Shown here: piece by piece, positions 1 through 4,387 of the stretch
Layout: every line of letters starts with the position of its first letter
Position numbering within the stretch: the first letter of the stretch is position 1
Assembly (NCBI GenBank): GCA_937915755.1
Contig: CALGGR010000140.1
Location: 1 to 7,989, forward strand
Length of the DNA: 7,989 nt
Direction of reading: 5' to 3'
From: an uncultured Fretibacterium sp.
Lineage (GTDB): Bacteria; Synergistota; Synergistia; Synergistales; Aminobacteriaceae
Position numbers and translations under genes: made by a program
The notes under the pieces: generated by a model
Told to the model about the DNA's origin: nothing
What the model saw: the letters and a program-made list of their open reading frames with translations, nothing else
The model's database searches: none

Positions 1-1
1 A

Positions 2-142
2 AAGTCTCAAGGACATTTAACACCTGACGACGTTAAAGCTCTTAAGCTCATTCATCACGGACTGGCTGAGTGCTACAAAGCCGCTAACGATAGGTTGATA
101 CTCCATAAGGAAAATCTTTATTCGCTCAGAAAGGGGGGATAA
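2..142 (+). CDS. C-terminal end of an unrecognised protein (5' end outside the window)
   Basis: An open frame runs from the window edge to a TAA at 140-142 and gives 46 residues ending in SLRKGG. It contains a segment reading LTPDDVKALKLIHHGLAECY, predicted helical and rich in Leu, Lys and His. The fragment is too short to assign a family. It is called coding because the frame is open to the edge, the strand matches all other genes, and its last codons (AAG GGG GGA) form the purine-rich ribosome binding site of the next gene, a junction style seen throughout the window. Function unknown. Confidence 0.6.
   Translation, partial: KSQGHLTPDDVKALKLIHHGLAECYKAANDRLILHKENLYSLRKGG
131..138 (+). promoter_or_regulatory. 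Ribosome binding site deciding a TTG start at 146
   Basis: AAGGGGGG lies 7 bases upstream of the TTG at 146-148. No ATG or GTG in this frame is similarly placed, so this site supports TTG initiation of the helix-turn-helix gene. The site lies inside the last codons of the upstream gene. Confidence 0.65.
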
Positions 143-145
143 CTT

Positions 146-607
146 TTGCGCGCTAATGATAAATATATTTTCGTCGATGAGGATACTTTAAAGCTCCTGA
201 AATCCATTAAGCCGGAACGTAAGAAAAGAGGTTTATCACTGCGTCAACTTGCTGATTTAACGGGAATTACTCCTCAATCTCTTTCTCGATACGAAAATCT
301 TATTCACTCGCCTGTCCTCGAGAATTTCTTGATACTTGCAACGTTCTTTAATTGGGATATTTCTAACAACATTAACTTCTTATTCACCAATTATGAAAAG
401 AATTTACGCTATTTTAGGCGGTTTCGGCATTCTCACGGCTTTTCTCGTAAAGAAATTCAGGAGCTTACTGCTTTAACTCATACTCCGGTTTGGATGTTCT
501 TTTCGGGTAAGGGTAGTATTCTCGCTTTTGCTCTCATTTCTAGCATCTTTGACGAAGAACATCGACTGACCACTTTTAGGCAATATTTACTCAGAAAGAA
601 GGACTAA
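146..607 (+). CDS. XRE/Cro-CI family helix-turn-helix regulator with a degenerate second HTH-like repeat
   Basis: A 153-aa protein starting at TTG. Residues 22-72 are a recognisable Cro/CI (HTH_3-like) DNA-binding domain: KKRGLSLRQLADLTGITPQ, then SLSRYEN as the recognition-helix end, then a Leu-rich helix. Residues 86-137 repeat the same spacing (HGFSRKEIQELTALTHTPV, then a Phe/Gly turn and a hydrophobic helix). The DNA-contacting positions have changed (VWMFF in place of SLSRYE), so the second unit may act in dimerisation rather than DNA binding. The family consists of cytoplasmic transcription regulators; the target is unknown. The gene follows the upstream stop after 3 bases and is followed by thyX after 3 bases. 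The short repeat architecture is seen in the sequence; the loss of DNA binding by the second unit is inferred. Confidence 0.8.
   Translation: MRANDKYIFVDEDTLKLLKSIKPERKKRGLSLRQLADLTGITPQSLSRYENLIHSPVLENFLILATFFNWDISNNINFLFTNYEKNLRYFRRFRHSHGFSRKEIQELTALTHTPVWMFFSGKGSILAFALISSIFDEEHRLTTFRQYLLRKKD
597..603 (+). promoter_or_regulatory. Ribosome binding site for thyX (TTG start)
   Basis: AGAAGGA lies 7 bases before the TTG at 611. The stop-to-start junction TAACTTTTG (605-613) is identical to the one at 140-148, which supports TTG as the start in both genes. Confidence 0.6.
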
Positions 608-610
608 CTT

Positions 611-1210
611 TTGAACGTTACTTTACTCACTAAGCAAGAACATTTTGCGGATATGGAACACTTTGCGGCTCTGGCGGCTCTCACTTGCCATGCTAACACG
701 GAGAAAGACTTTGTTCCGGCGGAAGTCTTACGGCGCATCATTAAACTAGGGCATGAAAGTATTCTCGAACATATCAACCTCACTTACTCCGTTAAGGGAT
801 TGAGCAGGGCTTGTTTACATGAATTAGAGCGACATCGGCATATTAGCTTGAGCGTTGAAAGCACTAGACATACTCTGAGAAAACAGCTCAACGATAAAGT
901 TGCGTTAAGCAGAATTAGCAAAGGTGCAAGCGGAGAATGGCTCAAAGCAATAGAAAACGTAAAGCGCATAGCTGATACCTTCACTGACACACCAAATGAC
1001 GAGCTTAAATATTTTCTGCCGGAATTCTGGCCTACTAACCTTATTCTTACCTCCAATGTTAGAGAGTTACGGCATATCCTCAACCTTCGTACGGCTCCGC
1101 AGGCTCTAAAGGAATTTCGCAACTTGGCTCATGAACTCTTTAACGTCGTACCGGAACAGTTCAAGTATCTCTTGCAAGATTGCGTTCACAAGGAGGTAAA
1201 CAATGGCTGA
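611..1210 (+). CDS. thyX: Flavin-dependent thymidylate synthase ThyX
   Basis: Members convert dUMP to dTMP using methylenetetrahydrofolate, with FAD and NADPH as redox partners, in the cytoplasm. The 199-aa product carries the diagnostic RHRx7S motif at residues 74-84 (RHRHISLSVES), preceded by GHESILEH (47-54), the usual ThyX HxSxxEH segment. The C-terminal RELRHILNLR (151-160) matches the region that holds the essential dUMP-binding arginine, here probably Arg160. Length is slightly below the common 210-250. The Tyr that usually ends the signature (SxRY) is His87. The TTG start is backed by AGAAGGA. The last 8 bases overlap the next gene. Phages often carry thyX to enlarge the dTTP pool; an alternative would be supplying a modified pyrimidine, for which nothing in the window gives evidence. 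Confidence 0.93.
   Translation: MNVTLLTKQEHFADMEHFAALAALTCHANTEKDFVPAEVLRRIIKLGHESILEHINLTYSVKGLSRACLHELERHRHISLSVESTRHTLRKQLNDKVALSRISKGASGEWLKAIENVKRIADTFTDTPNDELKYFLPEFWPTNLILTSNVRELRHILNLRTAPQALKEFRNLAHELFNVVPEQFKYLLQDCVHKEVNNG
1190..1197 (+). promoter_or_regulatory. Strong ribosome binding site for the 1203 gene
   Basis: AAGGAGGT, a near-perfect SD site, sits 5 bases before ATG 1203 and inside the last codons of thyX. It excludes the in-frame alternatives of the neighbouring gene. Confidence 0.7.
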
Positions 1211-1481
1211 GTTCTATCCGGGTAAATGGGAAATTGATACGTCTCGAGATAGTTTGCTCATCTGCGCTCCAACTCCTGATGGGTACAAAACTCTCGTCGC
1301 TTACGCTTACACTTGGGAGAATGCTCGACTTATTGCCGCCGCTCCGGAGATGTATGAGTTCATAAAAATTATTGCAGAAGATATTGATGATAGCAAAGTT
1401 GACATAGTAAAAAGTATGAGATGTGCTGTCGCTGAACAACTTATAGCTCGTATCGACGGCAAGGAGGGAAATTATGAATAA
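1203..1481 (+). CDS. Small phage protein with PGKW and ARLIAxAPxM motifs, copy 1
   Basis: A 92-aa protein of unknown function. It begins with FYPGKWE (4-10), has a short beta-rich stretch (SLLICAPTPDGYKTLVAYAY), and then the motif ENARLIAAAPEMYEFIK (39-55), followed by helix and IARIDGKEG. Small proteins with an ARLIAxAPEM core are common in phage genomes and lack a known function. It is a clear paralogue of the next gene and a more distant one of the gene at 5842. The start is fixed by an excellent SD site. The gene overlaps thyX by 8 bases (ATGGCTGA) and the next gene by 8 bases (ATGAATAA), so translation is probably coupled. Confidence 0.8.
   Translation: MAEFYPGKWEIDTSRDSLLICAPTPDGYKTLVAYAYTWENARLIAAAPEMYEFIKIIAEDIDDSKVDIVKSMRCAVAEQLIARIDGKEGNYE
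1461..1468 (+). promoter_or_regulatory. Strong ribosome binding site for the 1474 gene
   Basis: AAGGAGGG lies 5 bases before ATG 1474, inside the codons for GKEG of the upstream protein. Confidence 0.65.
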
Positions 1482-1725
1482 GTTTACACCAGGCAAATGG
1501 AAATATTTCGATTTATACGGCATCATCGGCACTGATACAGACGGAATTGCGAGAGTATATCATGCAGGAAAAGAAACTCTAACCGCTGAAGGTCAGGCCA
1601 ATGCAAGACTAATTGCTGAAGCTCCGGCGATGTACGAACTCTTGAAAGAATGTGCAGATGAACTTGCAGGGGATTTATCGCAAGAATGCTTTGATTTGAT
1701 TGCTCGTGTTGATGGCCATGACTGA
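1474..1725 (+). CDS. Small phage protein with PGKW and ARLIAxAPxM motifs, copy 2
   Basis: An 83-aa paralogue of the upstream gene. It shares FTPGKWK (4-10), ANARLIAEAPAMYELLK (42-58) and the closing IARVDG (76-81). The middle beta-rich segment differs in length and sequence (GIIGTDTDGIARVYHAGKET), so this is an old duplication rather than a recent one. Function unknown. The gene begins inside the stop of the previous one and overlaps the next by 8 bases (ATGACTGA). The following gene is a Lar-like zinc ribbon, the same order as at 5842-6314. Confidence 0.8.
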   Translation: MNKFTPGKWKYFDLYGIIGTDTDGIARVYHAGKETLTAEGQANARLIAEAPAMYELLKECADELAGDLSQECFDLIARVDGHD

Positions 1726-1733
1726 AAAACTTA
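1718..1733 (+). repeat. 16-base repeated translation start, copy 1 (copy 2 at 2049-2064)
   Basis: ATGACTGAAAAACTTA occurs identically at the starts of two consecutive genes. It encodes MTEKL, and in both places its internal TGA (bases 6-8) is the stop codon of the upstream gene. The reading continues into the Lar motif in copy 1 but into an unrelated helical segment in copy 2. Confidence 0.85.
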
Positions 1734-2056
1734 AACCGTGCCCGTTTTGCGGCGGAAATGATTTAGAGCTCAAATTTTTTGCTAAAAGTAATTCCGGAGG
1801 CTTTCTCTGTAAAACTTGCAAAGCATATATATGCTGGAACTTTATAAACAAAAACACAGAAGAAGCAGTAAAAGCGGCATGTCATATACTCTGGAATAAT
1901 CAGAGACAAGGCACGTGGCAAAAACTTAATGACTTTGACGATTGGGTATGCTCAAACTGCGGGCATGTGTATCAAGTTATAGGGAATACACCAAAAACTA
2001 ATCACATGAATTACTGCATGTATTGCGGCTCAAAGATGGCTGATAACAATGACTGA
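1718..2056 (+). CDS. Lar-like zinc-ribbon protein with a second C-terminal zinc ribbon
   Basis: A 112-aa protein with two putative zinc sites. Residues 1-62 are Lar-like: LKPCPFCGG (C8, C11), CKTC (C31, C34) and the terminal WNN (59-61) where a single-domain Lar protein would end. Residues 63-107 hold a second ribbon, WVCSNCG (C78, C81) and YCMYCGSKM (C100, C103), a type common in small phage proteins. E. coli Lar of the Rac prophage relieves type I restriction and enhances modification; whether this distant relative does so is unknown. ATG 1718 is chosen because MTEKLKPCPFCG is the standard Lar beginning and the same 16 bases recur at the next gene's start. TTG 1700 and ATG 1712 are in frame but less likely. 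No clear SD precedes it, so translation probably depends on the 8-base overlap with the upstream gene. Confidence 0.8.
   Translation: MTEKLKPCPFCGGNDLELKFFAKSNSGGFLCKTCKAYICWNFINKNTEEAVKAACHILWNNQRQGTWQKLNDFDDWVCSNCGHVYQVIGNTPKTNHMNYCMYCGSKMADNND
1733..1750 (+). repeat. 18-base repeat in Lar-like coding sequence (copies at 5497-5514 and 6141-6158)
   Basis: AAACCGTGCCCGTTTTGC encodes KPCPFC. It is identical at 6141-6158 and differs by one base at 5497-5514, although the surrounding genes have diverged widely. It could reflect recent gene conversion, strong codon constraint, or a site of homologous recombination between Lar modules. Confidence 0.8.
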
Positions 2057-2354
2057 AAAACTTATCATGAAGAAACAGAGTAACGAAGAATGGGAAAAAA
2101 TGAAAGCTGCTGAGAAGCGCATGAAGGAAGAAGACCGACTTTACAGACAAGCTAAAAAGCTGAAGCTGAAACCCTGCCCATTTTGCGGGAAGAAGGCTCA
2201 AATAATATTAAATGGGTATGTTGCAGGTCGTTACTTCGTTGGATGCGTTAATGCTGGTTGTGTAGTTAAACCACAAGCAGGGTATGGAAATGGAGGCTTT
2301 GTAGAAGAAATTCCGGAGCTAGTAGACGCTTGGAACAGGAGACCTGAAACATGA
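2049..2354 (+). CDS. Lar-like zinc-ribbon protein with a charged helical N-terminal extension
   Basis: A 101-aa protein. Residues 8-40 are highly charged and probably a helix or short coiled coil (EEWEKMKAAEKRMKEEDRLY). Residues 41-98 are a Lar-like ribbon: KPCPFCG (C43, C46), CVNAGC (C66, C71; spacing x4 instead of the usual x2), and the closing VDAWNRR (92-98). The MTEKL start duplicates that of the previous gene, so the helical segment looks inserted between a copied start and the zinc domain. ATG 2067 is a possible alternative start. There is no strong SD at either, and the 8-base overlap suggests coupling. The codons for NRR (AACAGGAGA) supply the SD of the nuclease gene. The biochemical role is not known; the family name comes from Rac prophage Lar, a restriction alleviation protein. 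Confidence 0.78.
   Translation: MTEKLIMKKQSNEEWEKMKAAEKRMKEEDRLYRQAKKLKLKPCPFCGKKAQIILNGYVAGRYFVGCVNAGCVVKPQAGYGNGGFVEEIPELVDAWNRRPET
2337..2342 (+). promoter_or_regulatory. Ribosome binding site embedded in the Arg-Arg codons of a Lar-like gene
   Basis: AGGAGA encodes the last two arginines of WNRR and lies 8 bases before ATG 2351, the nuclease start. The dual use recurs at 5671, 6291 and 6619. Confidence 0.65.
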
Positions 2355-3115
2355 TAACAGAATTAACCGCCTCAATGATAAGCTCCTTCAAGAAATGCCC
2401 GCGTCGTTACGAACTTGAATATATTCACGAACTCAAACCTGTAATATCCTCTGATGCCCTAACAATCGGCTCAAATTATCACTCTAACGTAGAAAAAATC
2501 CTGAAACGCGAAGAATATGATCATGAAGGGTTAGCCGGAAAAATGGCAGAAGCCTTCGAGAAATTTATAGATTGGCAGGATTGGAACGCCGTATCTGAAG
2601 AAGAGTTCAAAGTTCGATTATCACGCGGAGTATACCTGAAGGGACGGCTTGACGCTTTAACGTTTGACGGAATACCTGTTGAACACAAAACCACAGGCCA
2701 ATACTCACTTGAAAAGTACATAGACCATCTCGCTTATGACGACCAGATAGCAATTTATATGCTTGCCACGAACTCGAAACAGGCAATCTACACAATCATT
2801 CAGAAACCGACAATCCGGCTAGGAAAATACGAAACTGAAGCTGAATATCTTTCAAGAGTTTCAAACTGGTATGCACCTGAACATGTCGTATGCGTGAATG
2901 TCTTTCGTACAGCCGGAGAGCTTGAGGCTAAACGGGAAGAAATAATTTACCTGGCTCATCAAATCAGGCATACAAAATTATTTTGGCGCAATCCTAATTG
3001 CTGTGCTTTGACTTCATGCCCTTATGCGTCGATATGCCTGAACTATGAGCCTGATATGCAGCTAGTAGGTTTCGAGAAGAAAGAAAGGAGAAATGAAGAG
3101 TTATGCAAATTCTAA
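2351..3115 (+). CDS. PD-(D/E)XK nuclease, Cas4/RecB-like, with putative Fe-S cysteines
   Basis: A 254-aa nuclease of the RecB/Cas4 group, acting on DNA ends. Motifs in order: SSFKKCPRRYELEY (11-24), GSNYHSNVE with His44, GRLDAL with Asp101, VEHKTT with Glu111 and Lys113 (the ExK catalytic pair), and DDQIAIYMLA with Gln132 and Tyr136 (QxxxY). Cys16, together with a C-terminal cluster C217, C218, C223 and C229, matches the layout that holds a 4Fe-4S cluster in Cas4 and AddB, although the spacing (C218-x4-C223-x5-C229) is not the standard C-x2-C-x5-C. The catalytic set is complete. It overlaps the previous gene by 4 bases (ATGA) and the ATPase by 13. Next to a Sak4-like ATPase it is best read as a phage recombination or end-processing exonuclease; there is no CRISPR context. 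Confidence 0.88.
   Translation: MITELTASMISSFKKCPRRYELEYIHELKPVISSDALTIGSNYHSNVEKILKREEYDHEGLAGKMAEAFEKFIDWQDWNAVSEEEFKVRLSRGVYLKGRLDALTFDGIPVEHKTTGQYSLEKYIDHLAYDDQIAIYMLATNSKQAIYTIIQKPTIRLGKYETEAEYLSRVSNWYAPEHVVCVNVFRTAGELEAKREEIIYLAHQIRHTKLFWRNPNCCALTSCPYASICLNYEPDMQLVGFEKKERRNEELCKF
3084..3090 (+). promoter_or_regulatory. Probable ribosome binding site for the ATPase gene
   Basis: AAAGGAG lies 12 bases before ATG 3103, longer than usual. A nearer ATG at 3093 is out of frame with the ATPase and soon meets a stop, so 3103 remains the best start. Confidence 0.4.
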
Positions 3116-3762
3116 AAGCGTCCGAACTCGCTGAAGAAAAACTGACGGCCTTAATCTACGGAACTCCGGGCATGGGCAAGACAACTTTACTCGGAAGATT
3201 ACCGGGCCGAACTCTGATAATCGATATAGACAAAGGCACAAATGTCTTAATGGGAAATTCCAACGTTGATATTGTAAGGCTCTCAGATGATGTTACGGAG
3301 ATGAACGCGATTTTGAAGGAGCTTCACGGCAAATGCGAATACGATAACGTTTGCGTCGACAGCTTATCAGAACTTGAACGACGAATGCTTTCGTATTACG
3401 GACGAATAGGGAAGTTAGACGGAGTGCCAGACTTGCAGGCGTATAACCGTACAGATTTCAAGATAATTGATTGGTGCAGACAGTTTCGAGCGTTACCATG
3501 CAATATTTTCTTTACGGCGTGGGAAGTGCAGAAAGAAATCACGGCTGTAACAGGTGAGAAATATTCGCAAGCTCGGCCAATGCTTAGAGAGAAGAACACG
3601 GATAACGTCTGCGGACTTTGTGATTTAGTCGGGCAAATAACAATCAGTGCGAAAAACGGTGAACGTTATATTCTGCTAGAAAACACAATGAATGCGATTG
3701 CAAAAGACCGTTTGCAGAAGCGGAAATATTGCGGGTTCGATGAAGTCTTAATGAAAGCATGA
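3103..3762 (+). CDS. P-loop ATPase of the phage AAA_24 / Sak4-like group
   Basis: A 219-aa protein with a Walker A motif GTPGMGKTT at residues 20-28 preceded by TALIY. Next come the LIIDIDKG strand and loop (38-45) and the Walker B strand VCVDS (83-87) in YDNVCVDSLSELERR. A sensor-type strand NIFFTAWE (134-141) and a C-terminal NAIAKDRL (197-204) follow. This pattern and length match the phage nucleotide-binding proteins called AAA_24, which include the RecA-related single-strand annealing protein Sak4. In that role it would bind ssDNA and promote annealing with ATP. The preceding exonuclease fits a two-gene recombination module. The specific Sak4 role is inferred from size and neighbours; a general AAA-type helper is the alternative. 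It overlaps the nuclease by 13 bases. Confidence 0.83.
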   Translation: MQILKASELAEEKLTALIYGTPGMGKTTLLGRLPGRTLIIDIDKGTNVLMGNSNVDIVRLSDDVTEMNAILKELHGKCEYDNVCVDSLSELERRMLSYYGRIGKLDGVPDLQAYNRTDFKIIDWCRQFRALPCNIFFTAWEVQKEITAVTGEKYSQARPMLREKNTDNVCGLCDLVGQITISAKNGERYILLENTMNAIAKDRLQKRKYCGFDEVLMKA

Positions 3763-3781
3763 ATGATTAAGAAAGGTTGTG

Positions 3782-3943
3782 TTGATTTTGCTCCGTCTAT
3801 TTCTTAGACATTCTTACAAAAATTCCGCTCAACGAAGAAAGTTATATTACCGAACACGAAAGGTTCTTGCTCTGGACGCTCTCGAAAGTTCCTTCAAGTT
3901 TACTCGCAAATTCTTACAGGAGGCACAATATGCTGCTAGATGA
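3782..3943 (+). CDS. Small basic protein, unrecognised (TTG start)
   Basis: A 53-aa open frame from TTG 3782 with GAAAGG (3771-3776) 5 bases upstream. GTG 3779 is in frame but too close to that site. The product starts MILLRLFLRH and is strongly basic (SAQRRKLYYRTRKVLA, 15-30), with a helical Phe/Lys-rich end (FKFTRKFLQEAQYAAR). It fills the only stretch over 150 bases that would otherwise be empty, and its last codons (CAG GAG GCA) contain the SD of the next gene, the usual arrangement here. The MILLR start recalls the 41-aa peptide at 6633. No family recognised; a short nucleic-acid-binding protein is possible, on charge alone. Confidence 0.55.
   Translation: MILLRLFLRHSYKNSAQRRKLYYRTRKVLALDALESSFKFTRKFLQEAQYAAR
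3918..3923 (+). promoter_or_regulatory. Ribosome binding site fixing the start at 3930
   Basis: AGGAGG lies 6 bases before ATG 3930 and shows that the longer in-frame reading upstream (from 3867) is not used. Confidence 0.7.
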
Positions 3944-4229
3944 TTGCTATGATGATATTCCTACCGATCCAGCTTATGAACTCGGATATTTCTTGCAGAA
4001 AAGAGAGTTCGAGGAAAATATTTCGGCTCGGCTCGTTCCTTTCAGGAAAAGAAATCACGTAAAACGCGAAAGAGATTACTTCATGTATTTATACCGCACA
4101 TTCCATCGCGCTATGATGGCTTGCGCTGAGAAAAAAGGAGCTACTCCAGAAGAAAACGAGTTCTTGAACCGCCAATTCTGGAAGTTAAGCGAACGTGTCG
4201 ATTTTTACAAAAAGAAGGCTATATCATGA
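3930..4229 (+). CDS. Unrecognised 99-aa charged protein
   Basis: It starts at ATG 3930 behind an excellent SD and ends 4 bases into the next gene (ATGA). The N-terminus is acidic (MLLDDCYDDIPTDPAYE), followed by a strongly basic centre (PFRKRNHVKRERDY, 37-50). A helical aromatic C-terminal half follows, with FHRAMMACAEKKGATPEE and FWKLSERVDFYKKK. No signal peptide, membrane segment, or metal-binding or catalytic motif is visible. The acidic and basic halves suggest an adaptor or nucleic-acid-associated protein, but no family is recognised. It sits between the recombination pair and the methyltransferase. Confidence 0.7.
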   Translation: MLLDDCYDDIPTDPAYELGYFLQKREFEENISARLVPFRKRNHVKRERDYFMYLYRTFHRAMMACAEKKGATPEENEFLNRQFWKLSERVDFYKKKAIS

Positions 4230-4387
4230 AAGCTCATAATTCATCCGTTCAGGAACGCGCTTATTGGGATACTATTCTCGGCACTAAGGACTTCGACAAG
4301 CTCATTAGTCATCACAGGCTTTCTCTTGGAGATGTACCCAGAACATGGAAAAACTCGTCGAAGCTCTTGAAACTTACGGCGCTTTGA
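4226..4387 (+). CDS. Unrecognised 53-aa protein overlapping the methyltransferase start
   Basis: ATG 4226 overlaps the upstream stop (ATGA) and has AAGAAGG (4212-4218) 7 bases ahead, so initiation looks real. The product has a segment AYWDTILGTKDFDKLISHHR (12-31) and a basic tail. Its last 43 bases overlap the methyltransferase reading frame. The methyltransferase has no strong SD of its own, so translation of this short gene across 4345 may open its start; that is inference. Without this gene, about 115 bases before the methyltransferase would be non-coding, unusual in this window. Function unknown. Confidence 0.55.
   Translation: MKAHNSSVQERAYWDTILGTKDFDKLISHHRLSLGDVPRTWKNSSKLLKLTAL

Noticed and set aside
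2351..3115. CRISPR-associated Cas4
   Set aside because: The motifs are Cas4-like, but no Cas1, Cas2 or repeat-spacer array is seen, and the neighbouring Sak4-like ATPase points to phage recombination.
3763..3807. 14-codon ATG frame just after the ATPase stop
   Set aside because: Too short, without motif. The overlapping 53-aa frame with its own SD accounts better for the stretch.
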